A stretch of 64,000 bases of DNA, taken from the NCBI RefSeq assembly GCF_000482805.1, contig NZ_KI519504.1:31092-95091 (forward strand), written 5' to 3'. Shown here in pieces: positions 53,766 to 64,000 of this stretch; the stretch's first letter is position 1, and each line of letters begins with the position of its first letter. The DNA comes from Deinococcus murrayi DSM 11303 (GTDB lineage Bacteria; Deinococcota; Deinococci; Deinococcales; Deinococcaceae). The notes beneath the pieces were generated by a model. It was not told the DNA's origin. It did not search any database and saw only the letters and a program-made list of their open reading frames with translations. The position numbers and the translations under genes are program-made.

Positions 53766-53809
53766 CTGCCCGCCGCCGGGTGGGGCGCTCTCTGGCCGGC
53801 GGCGGGCAG
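53766..53809. other. Second long hairpin after clpB
   Basis: CTGCCCGCCGCCGG (53766-53779) pairs perfectly with CCGGCGGCGGGCAG (53796-53809), loop 16 nt. It follows the 19-bp hairpin in the same 168-nt gap. Confidence 0.55.
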
Positions 53810-53839
53810 GCCAGGTGCCACGCTGTCATCCGGACGCGG

Positions 53840-53845
53840 TAGGCT
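53840..53845 (+). promoter_or_regulatory. -10 box, leaderless DUF1622 gene
   Basis: TAGGCT, 6 nt before the ATG at 53852. Confidence 0.55.
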
Positions 53846-53851
53846 GCGGTC

Positions 53852-54274
53852 ATGTCCGAGGCAGCGGGATTCCTGGGGGGCTTCGAGGCCGTCGTGCGCC
53901 AAACCACCCTCTCCCTCGCTACCGGGGTGGAGGCCATCTGTGCTGTCATCGTGGGGTACGCGGTGCTGGAGACCCTGTGGCAGCTGGCAGCCCAGCACCG
54001 GCGCAGGGCGCAAAGGGCGGGGGCCGGGAGCATGGAAACCCTGCGCCTGCGCTTGGGGCACTGGCTGGCCCTGGTGCTTGAACTGCTGCTCGCCGCCGAC
54101 ATCCTCAAGACGGCGGTCGCCCCCACCTGGGACGACATCGGCAAACTCGCTGCCATCGCAGGTATCCGCACCGCCCTGAACTATTTCCTTGACCGCGAGG
54201 TTCGCGAGGAACAGCGGCTGCAAGCGGCACCCCCCGCGTTGCCCCCTCACCCGCTGCCGCACCACCCCCCCTGA
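53852..54274 (+). CDS. DUF1622-type membrane protein
   Basis: 140 aa with three hydrophobic segments (TGVEAICAVIVGYAVLETLW, LRLGHWLALVLELLLAADILKTAV, LAAIAGIRTALNYFL). The pattern of an Arg-rich loop, LRLxLGxxLxxxLExxLAADIL and IRTxLNYFLxRE is that of the DUF1622 family, whose function is not established. The C-terminal tail is Pro/His-rich. It is transcribed on its own between clpB and the glucan phosphorylase gene. Confidence 0.82.
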   Translation: MSEAAGFLGGFEAVVRQTTLSLATGVEAICAVIVGYAVLETLWQLAAQHRRRAQRAGAGSMETLRLRLGHWLALVLELLLAADILKTAVAPTWDDIGKLAAIAGIRTALNYFLDREVREEQRLQAAPPALPPHPLPHHPP

Positions 54275-54318
54275 CGCTGTTGGGAATGCCCTGAGCTTTC
54301 AGTTAAGCTCAGCAGGTT

Positions 54319-56826
<2,508 letters not shown>

Positions 56827-56878
56827 AGTGAGGAGGCAGTGGGCAGTCGGAAAAAGAAGACTTCAGCTCCCTGCCCCC

Positions 56879-56884
56879 TAGAAT
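56879..56884 (+). promoter_or_regulatory. -10 box, leaderless EamA gene
   Basis: TAGAAT, 6 nt before the GTG at 56891. The 64-nt gap also carries AGTGGGCAGTCG (56838-56849), a repeat of the one at 40234. Confidence 0.6.
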
Positions 56885-56890
56885 GCCCCC

Positions 56891-57766
56891 GTGCGCCTGC
56901 CCCCCTTGCCGCCCATCCCCTCGCTGCTCGTGGCCATGCTGAGCATTCAGGGGGGGGCGGCCTTTGCCAAATCGCTCTTTCCGGTGCTGGGGCCAGCGGG
57001 CACCACCGGGCTGCGGGTGACGCTGGCGGCGGGCTTGCTGGGCCTTGCCTTTCGGCCCCGCTTGCGCGAGCTGCCGTCCGCCGCGTGGCGGGCGATTCTG
57101 CCCTATGGGGCGGCGCTGGGCCTGATGAACCTCTCCTTCTACCTCTCGTTGACGCGCCTGCCCCTCGGCCTGGCCGTCACGCTGGAGTTTGTGGGGCCGC
57201 TGGTGCTGGCGCTGCTGCTCTCGCGCCGGGTACGCGACCTGGGCTGGGTCGCGCTCGCCGCGCTCGGCATCATCCTCATCGCGCCGCGGGGCGGGGTGGG
57301 GGAGGGGAGCCTCGACCCCCTCGGCGTGGCCCTCGCGCTGACCGCCGGGGCTTTTTGGGCGCTCTACATCCTGGCGGGGGGCGCGGTGGGGCGGCGGGTG
57401 CCCGGCGTGACCGGGGTGGTCGCGGGGATGACGGTGGCCGCTGCTGTCACCCTGCCCTTTGGCCTCGTACAGGCGGGCACGGGCCTGCTCGCGCCGGGTG
57501 CCCTCCTCGTGGGGCTGGCGGTCGCCCTGCTCTCCAGCGCCCTCCCCTACAGCCTGGAGATGGCGGCCCTCCGCGCTCTTCCCGCCCGTGTCTTCGGCGT
57601 GCTGATGAGCCTGGAACCCGCCATCGCGGCCCTGAGCGGCCTCCTCTTTCTGGGCGAGCGCCTGACGCCGGGGCAGTGGCTGGCGATGGGCTGCGTGATG
57701 GTGGCGAGCGCGGGGGTGACGCTGGGGGGAGCGCAGAAGGTGGCCGTGCCGGAGCCGATGAACTGA
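56891..57766 (+). CDS. EamA-family (RhtA-like) transporter
   Basis: 291 aa with ten predicted helices in two EamA repeats (about 10-135 and 145-280). GLMNLSFYLSLTRLPLGLAVTLEFVGPLVLALL and SLEPAIAALSGLLFLGERLTPGQWLAMG are typical of the RhtA branch, which exports threonine, homoserine and other metabolites. The GTG start follows TAGAAT by 6 nt. The substrate is unknown. It ends at a terminator shared with convergent pckA. Confidence 0.88.
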   Translation: MRLPPLPPIPSLLVAMLSIQGGAAFAKSLFPVLGPAGTTGLRVTLAAGLLGLAFRPRLRELPSAAWRAILPYGAALGLMNLSFYLSLTRLPLGLAVTLEFVGPLVLALLLSRRVRDLGWVALAALGIILIAPRGGVGEGSLDPLGVALALTAGAFWALYILAGGAVGRRVPGVTGVVAGMTVAAAVTLPFGLVQAGTGLLAPGALLVGLAVALLSSALPYSLEMAALRALPARVFGVLMSLEPAIAALSGLLFLGERLTPGQWLAMGCVMVASAGVTLGGAQKVAVPEPMN

Positions 57767-57783
57767 GGGGGAGGCCAAGCATC

Positions 57784-57810
57784 AAGCCCCAGCCGCAGCC
57801 GGGGCTTTTC
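57784..57810 (+). terminator. Intrinsic terminator of the EamA gene
   Basis: AAGCCCC (57784-57790) pairs with GGGGCTT (57801-57807), followed by TTC on the plus strand. Confidence 0.65.
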
Positions 57811-57831
57811 CACTCGTCCTGAAAGCAACCT

Positions 57832-59415
57832 CTACCCGTGGTCCGGCATGCTCGCCGTCACCGCTGGGTCTACGCCATCTTCAAAGCGCTTAAAGTTCTC
57901 ACGGAACATTCCGGCGAGCTTGCGGGCGGTGCGGTCGTAGGCGTCCTGGTCCGCCCAGGCCTGACGGGGGTTGAGGACCTCGGCGGGCACGCCGGGCACT
58001 TCGGTGGGAATCTCCAGGTTGAAAAAGGGTTCGCGCTCGAAGGCCACCCCGTCAAGCTTGCCGCTGAGGGCCGCGTGAATCAGGGCGCGGGTGTGGCGAA
58101 TGCTCATGCGCTGGCCCACCCCGTACGGGCCGCCGCTCCACCCGGTGTTCACCAGCCAGACGCGCACGCCGTGTTCCTGCACTTTCTGGGCCAGCAACCG
58201 GGCGTATTCGCCGGGGTGCCGGGGCATGAAGGGTGCTCCAAAGCAGGTCGAGAAGGTAGGCTGCGGCTCGGTCACGCCCTGCTCGGTGCCGGGAATCTTG
58301 GCAGTAAAGCCGCTGATGAACTGGTACATCATCTGCTCTGGCGTCAGGCGGCTGAGGGGCGGCAGCACCCCGTAAGCGTCGGCGGTCAGGAAGATGATGT
58401 TGCGGGGATGCCCGGCCAGGCCCTCCTCCACGATGTTCTGAATCTGGGTGATGGGATACGCCGAGCGGGTGTTCTCGGTGAGGGAACCGTCGTCGAGGTC
58501 GGGCACCCCGTGCTCATCAAGAACCACGTTCTCCAGCACCGTGCCGTAGGTCCGCGTGGTCTGGTAGATGGCGGGTTCGGCTTCGGGGTTGAGGTGAATG
58601 ACCTTCGCGTAGCAGCCGCCCTCAAAGTTGAAGATGCCCCGGTCACTCCAGCCGTGTTCATCGTCCCCGATGAGCCTGCGGTTGGGGTCCGCCGACAGGG
58701 TGGTCTTGCCCGTGCCGCTCAGCCCGAAGAAGAGGGCCACGTCGCCCTCCTCGCCCACGTTGGCCGAGCAGTGCATGGGCATCACGCCCCGTGCGGGCAG
58801 CAGAAAGTTCATCACGCCGAAGATGCCCTTTTTGTTTTCGCCCGCGTACTGGGTGCCCCCCACCAAAATCATCTGCCGGGTGAAGTTCACCAGGATGAAG
58901 GTCTCCGAGCGCACGCCGTCCTCGGCGGGGTCCGCCTTGAAGGAAGGCAGGTTGAGGATGGTCCACTGGGGTTCAAAAGCCTCGCGCTCGGCGGGGGTGG
59001 GCCGCACGAACATGTTCCGCACAAAGAGCGAGTGGTACGCCATCTCGGTGACGGCCCGCACGGAGAGGCGGTATTCGGGGTCGGTCCCGGCGAACACGTC
59101 CTGCACAAAGAGTTCGCGCCCCTCCGCGTAGGCGGTCATCTTCTGGAGCAATCGGTCAAAGACCTCCGAGGTGGTCGGCACGTTAAAGCCGCCCCACCAC
59201 ACCGTGTCCCGCGTGAGGTCGTCTTCCACGATAAAGCGGTCTTTGGGGCTGCGGCCCGTTTTGTCGGTGCGGACGGTCAGGGGTCCGGTCGCGGCCTGCA
59301 CGCCCTCGCCAAGGCGAATGGCGGCGGCGTACAGCTCGTCGACGCCGGGGTTGTGATGCACGGTGGCGTTGCGAATGCCGAGGGCTTGCAGCAGGGGGGG
59401 CTGGATTAAGCTCAT
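57832..59415 (-). CDS. pckA: Phosphoenolpyruvate carboxykinase (ATP)
   Basis: 527 aa. It converts oxaloacetate and ATP to PEP, CO2 and ADP, the entry to gluconeogenesis. The kinase P-loop GLSGTGKTTLS, the metal/oxaloacetate site HCSANVGEEGDVALFFG, DDEHGW and the signature GGTQYAGENKKGIF are intact. The ATG 59415 has TTGGAGGA upstream; an in-frame extension from 59511 does not. With the glucan phosphorylase gene nearby, this end of the window has two central carbon enzymes, although they are not in one operon. Confidence 0.97.
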   Translation of the reverse strand: MSLIQPPLLQALGIRNATVHHNPGVDELYAAAIRLGEGVQAATGPLTVRTDKTGRSPKDRFIVEDDLTRDTVWWGGFNVPTTSEVFDRLLQKMTAYAEGRELFVQDVFAGTDPEYRLSVRAVTEMAYHSLFVRNMFVRPTPAEREAFEPQWTILNLPSFKADPAEDGVRSETFILVNFTRQMILVGGTQYAGENKKGIFGVMNFLLPARGVMPMHCSANVGEEGDVALFFGLSGTGKTTLSADPNRRLIGDDEHGWSDRGIFNFEGGCYAKVIHLNPEAEPAIYQTTRTYGTVLENVVLDEHGVPDLDDGSLTENTRSAYPITQIQNIVEEGLAGHPRNIIFLTADAYGVLPPLSRLTPEQMMYQFISGFTAKIPGTEQGVTEPQPTFSTCFGAPFMPRHPGEYARLLAQKVQEHGVRVWLVNTGWSGGPYGVGQRMSIRHTRALIHAALSGKLDGVAFEREPFFNLEIPTEVPGVPAEVLNPRQAWADQDAYDRTARKLAGMFRENFKRFEDGVDPAVTASMPDHG

Positions 59416-59661
59416 GGGGTCCTCCAAGAGGTTGGGCAGCAGGAATGTGACGTTGTAACCCAGGTATCCTGGCGCATGAAGCGGTTCCACACCAAACCTG
59501 CCCCCTGTCACATGGGCGGAAACAGCAGTCTTTCTCTCAGTCAGTCCAGCGAAGGCGGACGGGGGAGCGAGGCGGCCATCCCCCCGCCGCCAGCAGCCAG
59601 CTTCCAGCAGAAGGCCCCACCTGCTGGGGGGGGGTGGGGCGCTGGGACTGGGAAGGAAAAG

Positions 59662-60756
59662 TCAGCGGGTCTGGCCGTCTCCCCCGGTGCCAGGGCCGAG
59701 CTGAACCGGGCGTCCGGAGGGGTCGACAAGGCGCACGCTCTGGTAAACGCCGGGCACCCGCACGAGCGTCCAGGGGCTGGTGAGGGCCTGGGTGGTGATG
59801 GCTCCTGGTCCTGGTGCACGCAGCTCGACCGTCAGGATGAGGGTGCTGCCCTGCACCTCTGCTCCGGTGACCCGCACCCCGTACCCCCCAGTGGGCCGCT
59901 GGCCTAAAAAGACACCGACGACCGTCTCGCCCGCGCCCAGCGCCGGAATGCCGAGGGGACCCGTTTGGTTGCCATAGGCAATGCGGTACAGCGCATTGAC
60001 GGCGCTTTGGGTGGTCGCGAGCTGAACGGCGGGGCCACTTTGGGCGGCGTTGGTGCCGCTGGCAAGTTCGGTCACGGTCACGCGGCCTCCGGCGGTGGGG
60101 GGCGAAGTCGGGGTGCTCGGCTGGGCCGCCAGGGTGGGCACCCCAGATTGGATGTAAAAGGCCGTGCGGCGGTACTCGGCGGGGGTCGGCTCCACCGTGA
60201 GGGGCGGGTCGGGCAGCAGGCCCTCCGGCACGACCGTCAGCGCAAGCGGCCCCTGCCCGGTGAGCGCCTGCGAGAGGGCGTCGGCCTCGGCGTCGGTGAG
60301 GTCGCCCGCCCCGCGCAGCCCACTCACTGGGAGGGCGGTAAGGTTGGCCCCGGCGCTGCCGCTGAGCCGCAACCAACTGCGTCCATCGGTGAAGTACACC
60401 GCCCCCCGCGCCTCGTTGACCGGCACCGAGAAGCGCCCCAGCGTGTCGCGGGTCACCACCAGCTTGGCGCTGACCGGAGAGGTCGGCAGGCGGTAGGTCG
60501 CCGCCCCATTCACGCTCAGGGTGCCCGGCAGGGCAAGGGGGTCACTGCGCTGGGGCCGCAGCTCCAGGGCCATCCCATTCACCTTGAAGCTGCCCCGGCC
60601 CCCCTCCAGCGCTCCGTACACCCACACGATGCGCTCCTGGGTGCCGCCATAGAGCGCCACCTCATGCACCCGCAGCGAGCCGGGGCGGGCCACCTGACAG
60701 CCCGCCAGCAAGCCCGTGCCGAGCAGGAGGGCAGCCCCCATCTTTGTCTTCCTCAT
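59662..60756 (-). CDS. Lipoprotein with PrcB-type C-terminal domain
   Basis: 364 aa. The lipoprotein signal ends LLAGC (Cys20). The mature part has an N-terminal beta-rich domain (about 25-190), a Pro/Thr-rich linker (about 215-240) and a C-terminal domain (about 250-345) with VVGVFLGQRPTGGYGVRVTGAEV and GAITTQALTSPWTLVRVP. That matches the PrcB domain, named for the protein that stabilises the dentilisin protease of Treponema. No matching protease gene is adjacent. The ATG 60756 is 7 nt after TAAGCT. The 246-nt gap below its stop contains palindromic and poly-G sequence but no gene I can support. Confidence 0.82.
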   Translation of the reverse strand: MRKTKMGAALLLGTGLLAGCQVARPGSLRVHEVALYGGTQERIVWVYGALEGGRGSFKVNGMALELRPQRSDPLALPGTLSVNGAATYRLPTSPVSAKLVVTRDTLGRFSVPVNEARGAVYFTDGRSWLRLSGSAGANLTALPVSGLRGAGDLTDAEADALSQALTGQGPLALTVVPEGLLPDPPLTVEPTPAEYRRTAFYIQSGVPTLAAQPSTPTSPPTAGGRVTVTELASGTNAAQSGPAVQLATTQSAVNALYRIAYGNQTGPLGIPALGAGETVVGVFLGQRPTGGYGVRVTGAEVQGSTLILTVELRAPGPGAITTQALTSPWTLVRVPGVYQSVRLVDPSGRPVQLGPGTGGDGQTR

Positions 60757-60763
60757 GACGTTC

Positions 60764-60769
60764 AGCTTA
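60764..60769 (-). promoter_or_regulatory. -10 box, leaderless PrcB-type gene
   Basis: TAAGCT on the minus strand, 7 nt before the ATG at 60756. Confidence 0.6.
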
Positions 60770-60841
60770 TGGGGGCCGTCTGACCGAGGACTGAAGGTGG
60801 CCTTGACCAACTCCCCACCTCCCCACTCGTCCCCTCGCCCG

Positions 60842-62524
60842 TCAGCCCCCGGCGAGCAGCTCGCGGGCGTGCGAGAGGGCGGCTGCGGAGGTGTTCCCGC
60901 TCAGCATGCGGGCGATTTCCGTGAGGCGCTCGTTGGTGCTCAGCAGGCGCACGCGGCTGACTGTACGTCCGTCTTCGACCCGTTTTTCGACCTTGTAATG
61001 ATGGTCGGCGCGGGCGGCAATCTGCGCGAGGTGGGTGACCACGAGCACTTGCCGCCCCCCCGCCGCCAGCCCCGCGAGCTGCGCCGCCACCGCGAGCGCT
61101 GCCGCCCCGCCGATGCCTGCGTCCACCTCGTCAAAGACCACTGTGGGGGTGTCGGCCCCCAGGACCGTAGAGATGGCAAGCATCACCCGCGACAGCTCGC
61201 CGCCCGACGCCACGTCGGCGAGAGGACCGAGGTCCTCGCCGGGGTTGGCGGTAAAGAAGAGGGCCACGTCGCTCAGGCCCGCCGGACCGGGGGCAGCCAG
61301 GGGGGACAGCCGAAACTCCAGCCGAGCGTGCGGCATCCCCAGCTCGCGGACGACCGCGGCGAGCTGGGCGGCAAGCGGCCCCGCAGCCTTCTGCCGCGCC
61401 CGGTCGAGCGCCTCGCCCGCCCGCACAACCTCCTGGCGCTGCCGCTCGACCTCCGCTTCCAGGCTGCCCGCATCCTCCTCGTCGCGGGTGAGACGCTCCA
61501 GGTCGGCCTGCGCTTCCGCGTAAAAGGCGAGCACGTCTTCTAAGGTCGGGCCATACTTGGCCCGCAGCTTGCCCAGCGCGGCGAGGCGGCCCTCGACCCG
61601 TGCGAGTTCTTTCGGGTCGGGGGCACTGTCCTCGGCCACCCCGCGCAGCTCGCCGACGACCGCTTGCAAGGCACTCAGGGCCTCGCGCAGGTCGCGCTGA
61701 AGCTGAGCGCTCGTCTCGTCGTACCGCGCCCCCGCGTTCAGCGCCCTGACCGCTTCGGCCATCAAGCTGACAGCATTCGTTTCGCCCTCTGAGAGCAGCT
61801 CCAGCGCTCCTGCGGCCCCCTGCGCGATGGTCTCCAGGTTGGCGAGGCGGCTGAGTTCGGCGCTGAGGGGTTCTTCCTCGCCGGGCTGGGGCGACACTTC
61901 CTCAATCTCGCGCACCTGATAGGCGAGCAAGTCGAGCTGCCGCGCCCGCTCGCGGCCCTGCGCCCGCAGCGCGTCGAGCCGGGTGCGGGCCTCGCTCCAG
62001 GTGCGGTAAGCCGCCGCGTAAGCTGCCGCCTCGCCGGGCACTTGGCGGTCAAGCAGCGCCCGCTGCCGCGCTGGGCTGAGCAGGGTCACCGCGCTGTGCT
62101 GCCAGTGAATCGTCAGCCGCTCGCCCGTCCACTCGCCCAGCTCGCGGACGCTGACCGGCTCGCCGTCCAGCCGAGCAGTGCCGCGCCCCCCGGCGGTCAC
62201 CCGGCGGCTGGCGCTGAGTTCCTCCCCGCCTTCTTCCCAAAAGCCCGCAACCAACAGGTTCTCCTCGCCCGTGCGGATGAGGTCGGTATTGGCGCGGGTC
62301 CCCAGCAGCAGCCCCAGCGCGTCCACGATGATGCTTTTGCCCGCGCCCGTCTCGCCCGTGAAGGCTGAAAAGCCGGGCCGCAGATCCAAGGCGAGGTCGC
62401 GGATGGTGGCGAGGTGCCGCACCTCCAGGCGGCGGAGCAGCGTTGGGGTGGGCGCGGACACATGGGGGGCCTCCCGCACGGCGGGCACGGGGGCGACCTG
62501 GGGAGTGCGGGCCTTGCGGGTCAC
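60842..62524 (-). CDS. recN: DNA repair protein RecN
   Basis: 560 aa SMC-like ATPase that tethers DNA ends in double-strand break repair. The N-terminal Walker A is GETGAGKSIIVDAL, near residue 60. A coiled-coil arm occupies about 175-400, and the C-terminal lobe carries the signature ASGGELSRVMLAI and Walker B VVFDEVDAGIGG. A 30-residue Pro/Ala-rich N-terminal extension precedes the domain. The GTG start is 7 nt after TAGACT, with no Shine-Dalgarno. It ends 85 nt before the start of the PrcB-type gene on the same strand. Confidence 0.96.
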   Translation of the reverse strand: MTRKARTPQVAPVPAVREAPHVSAPTPTLLRRLEVRHLATIRDLALDLRPGFSAFTGETGAGKSIIVDALGLLLGTRANTDLIRTGEENLLVAGFWEEGGEELSASRRVTAGGRGTARLDGEPVSVRELGEWTGERLTIHWQHSAVTLLSPARQRALLDRQVPGEAAAYAAAYRTWSEARTRLDALRAQGRERARQLDLLAYQVREIEEVSPQPGEEEPLSAELSRLANLETIAQGAAGALELLSEGETNAVSLMAEAVRALNAGARYDETSAQLQRDLREALSALQAVVGELRGVAEDSAPDPKELARVEGRLAALGKLRAKYGPTLEDVLAFYAEAQADLERLTRDEEDAGSLEAEVERQRQEVVRAGEALDRARQKAAGPLAAQLAAVVRELGMPHARLEFRLSPLAAPGPAGLSDVALFFTANPGEDLGPLADVASGGELSRVMLAISTVLGADTPTVVFDEVDAGIGGAAALAVAAQLAGLAAGGRQVLVVTHLAQIAARADHHYKVEKRVEDGRTVSRVRLLSTNERLTEIARMLSGNTSAAALSHARELLAGG

Positions 62525-62531
62525 GCCCCCC

Positions 62532-62537
62532 AGTCTA
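62532..62537 (-). promoter_or_regulatory. -10 box, leaderless recN
   Basis: TAGACT on the minus strand, 7 nt before the GTG at 62524. No damage-response palindrome is seen upstream. Confidence 0.6.
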
Positions 62538-62714
62538 GAGCGGGATTCCGGGGGCAGAGTGCAACGGGTTTCCCCAAGCGGGGACGAACCATGAAATCCA
62601 CGTTACGCTTGCCCCACACTCCCCGGCGGCGCGGCACCGACAATAGGGCCGCGTGCTTCCTCCGGCGGGCCGTTACCGCCGCCCGCAGAGGAGCAAAGAC
62701 GAAAGGAGTTTCCC

Positions 62715-63890
62715 ATGAATCATGACGCCTCCAGGAACCAGAGGGAACACCTCCATCTCTCCCTCAGCCTGCCCAACCTGCTGCTCATAGGCGGCCTCGC
62801 GGCCCTTGCCCTGAACAGCGAATCACGCCGCCGGGTGCTGAGCGGCACCAAGCAGCTCGCCGCCGCCGCCAGCCACACCCTGGAAGACACGGTCAAGCCA
62901 GCCCTGGCGAGCGCCGCCGAAGGCGCCACCCAGGCCGCGCAAGCCGCCGTGCACAAGGGCAGCGAAGCCGTGCAGACCCTGCGCGAGGAAGTGCCGGGCC
63001 GTGCCCATCACCTGCTGGAAACCGTGCAGGAGGTTGCCGGGGCCGCCGCGAGCACGGTCGCGAAAGGGGCCGCCGACCTTTCGCACGCCGCCGCCGACCT
63101 CGCCGAGGAAGGTCGCGAGGGAGCCGCGCAGGTGGCGCTGGGCGCGAAGCATCAGCTCGCCCGCGAGGTACGCGGAGCCAAGCGGGAAGGCCAAAAGGCT
63201 CTGGCTCAGGCGAGCCGCCAGGCCCAGAGCGCCCGTCAGGAGGCCGAACGCCGCCTCGCCCGCGCTCGTCACGAGGCCGAACGCGAACTGAAAGCGGCCC
63301 GCCGCCATTGGAATCAGGCTCACCTGGAGCGCGAGGTTGAAAAGCGGCTCGCCCCCCTGCAAAAGCAGGTGCGCCGCGAACTCGCCCAACTGGAAAAGCA
63401 GGGCAAGGCCAAGGCCCGCGCTCGCCATGACCTGCACGACCTCCAGCACAACTTCGGCTCCACCCGACAAGCAAGCGCGGGGAGCGGCTTCGGCGGGGCG
63501 ACCGCGCTGATGGCCCTCGCCGGGGGAGCCGTCGTGCTGGCCCGCGTGCCCGCCGCTCGCCGGGGCATCCTCAAAGCTGTGGAGACCGTCAGCCCGGAGG
63601 CCGCCGAGCGCCTGCACAAATTTAGCCGTCAGGCCCGCAATCTGGTGGGGTCCATGTGGCTCGAAAGCCTCGACGAGGGGGGTCCGGCTCCGGCCCCCGC
63701 GCCCGCCAAGCCCGCCGCCGCTGCCCCAACGACCGACGCGGCCACCGCCCACGCCGCTGCCGGAACGGCCACCGCACCCGCCGACGCGGGCACGAGTGGC
63801 GCAACCTGGGGCGGCTCGCCCGCGCCCGACTCCGCAGCCGTGAGCGGAGCCACCCAGGGTGACGGCTCGAAGCAGGGCGACCAGCGCTAA
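62715..63890 (+). CDS. Alanine-rich LEA/apolipoprotein-like helical protein
   Basis: 391 aa. An N-terminal hydrophobic helix (LSLPNLLLIGGLAALAL, about 17-33) is followed by about 210 residues of Ala-, Glu-, Lys/Arg- and Gln-rich amphipathic helix (for example SARQEAERRLARARHEAEREL), a second hydrophobic stretch (ATALMALAGGAVVLARVP, about 257-274) and a disordered Ala/Pro/Thr/Gly tail. Composition and periodicity recall group 3 LEA desiccation proteins, which Deinococcus is known to have, but no exact 11-mer is obvious by eye. GGAG precedes the ATG, so it is leadered. Confidence 0.75.
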   Translation: MNHDASRNQREHLHLSLSLPNLLLIGGLAALALNSESRRRVLSGTKQLAAAASHTLEDTVKPALASAAEGATQAAQAAVHKGSEAVQTLREEVPGRAHHLLETVQEVAGAAASTVAKGAADLSHAAADLAEEGREGAAQVALGAKHQLAREVRGAKREGQKALAQASRQAQSARQEAERRLARARHEAERELKAARRHWNQAHLEREVEKRLAPLQKQVRRELAQLEKQGKAKARARHDLHDLQHNFGSTRQASAGSGFGGATALMALAGGAVVLARVPAARRGILKAVETVSPEAAERLHKFSRQARNLVGSMWLESLDEGGPAPAPAPAKPAAAAPTTDAATAHAAAGTATAPADAGTSGATWGGSPAPDSAAVSGATQGDGSKQGDQR

Positions 63891-63917
63891 GCCCCCCATC
63901 CCCACCCCATTGGTCCG

Positions 63918-63951
63918 CTGCCGCCTCCACACCTTGGGGGCGGCGCTTTCT
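63918..63951 (+). terminator. Terminator after LEA-like gene
   Basis: GCCGCC (63920-63925) pairs with GGCGGC (63939-63944), followed by GCTTTCTC. Confidence 0.6.
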
Positions 63952-63964
63952 CGTGGCCGGGCGC

Positions 63965-63970
63965 TACACT
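63965..63970 (+). promoter_or_regulatory. -10 box of the gene entering the window end
   Basis: TACACT, 7 nt before the ATG at 63978. Confidence 0.6.
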
Positions 63971-63977
63971 GCCCCCA

Positions 63978-64000
63978 ATGCGCCCCGTCCGTGACGCTCC
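63978..64000 (+). CDS. Start of a further gene, cut by window end
   Basis: Only the first seven codons (MRPVRDA) are visible. The call rests on the TACACT box 7 nt before the ATG and the terminator just upstream. Nothing can be said about the product. Confidence 0.5.

Noticed and set aside
59626..59634. Run of nine G as a phase-variation tract
   Set aside because: It lies in non-coding DNA past the stop of the PrcB-type gene and not near a promoter spacer or within a reading frame.
59476..59907. 143-codon plus-strand frame with TATCCT 5 nt before its ATG
   Set aside because: The promoter-like start is attractive, but the protein is low-complexity Gly/Pro/Ser and half of it is antisense to the PrcB-type gene. 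I treat the box as chance.

Overview
This is a chromosomal, gene-dense, GC-rich stretch that looks like the genus Deinococcus. The pointers are a TilS-TadA fusion protein, RadA, RecN and a RecQ with two HRDC domains, a bacillithiol/mycothiol-type GlcNAc deacetylase, an HspR-type (HAIR-like) operator at clpB, and above all a start-site grammar in which a TANNNT -10 box sits 5-8 nt before the start codon with no Shine-Dalgarno. That last pattern, expected of leaderless mRNAs, is established for Deinococcus. I do not assign a species. I see no tRNA, rRNA, CRISPR array, insertion sequence or prophage, and no gene-free stretch longer than 300 bases. I count 53 protein genes, the last cut by the window end.

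Layout. 0.2-4.4 kb: an Lrp-type regulator divergent from lysine 2,3-aminomutase and a class III aminotransferase, then a PrxQ peroxiredoxin. 4.4-6.1 kb: the TilS-TadA fusion. 6.1-10.9 kb (minus strand): a small membrane protein, dxs, a lipoprotein, pspA and a secreted protein. 11-13.8 kb: a YacL-like PIN-TRAM protein, a membrane protein and a MerR-TipAS regulator with its own operator. 14-20 kb: a carboxynorspermidine synthase-like enzyme, aroA with an unusual active-site loop, a polytopic membrane protein, a nitroreductase and a Cys/Met-type PLP enzyme. 20-31.8 kb: the LmbE-family deacetylase, recQ, an MFS exporter, an acyl-CoA dehydrogenase, a second class III aminotransferase, an FAH-family hydrolase and an S41 peptidase.

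32-36.3 kb: a clpC that lacks the middle domain, a DUF2087 protein with radA, and a small WGxxGxxG protein. 36.4-40.2 kb (minus): a compact operon of an AAC(3)-fold protein, an AlaX-type tRNA editing protein and a secreted 5'-nucleotidase. 40.3-49.9 kb is a nitrogen block: type III glutamine synthetase (glnN) divergent from type I (glnA), followed by a complete five-gene branched-chain amino acid ABC operon livJHMGF with a consensus sigma-70 promoter and a strong terminator. 50-57.8 kb: an AttH/CrtC-like lipoprotein, clpB, a DUF1622 membrane protein, alpha-glucan phosphorylase and an EamA exporter. 57.8-64 kb: pckA, a PrcB-type lipoprotein, recN, an alanine-rich LEA-like helical protein and the first codons of another leaderless gene.

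Two modes of expression are visible. About half of the genes (27 by my reading) have the leaderless -10/start arrangement, including repair genes recN and recQ. The stress chaperone, glutamine synthetase III, liv and gluconeogenic genes instead have Shine-Dalgarno sites and, where seen, -35/-10 promoters with recognisable operators. Amino-acid nitrogen is the main metabolic theme: lysine and amine transamination, glutamine synthesis, branched-chain uptake and polyamine synthesis.
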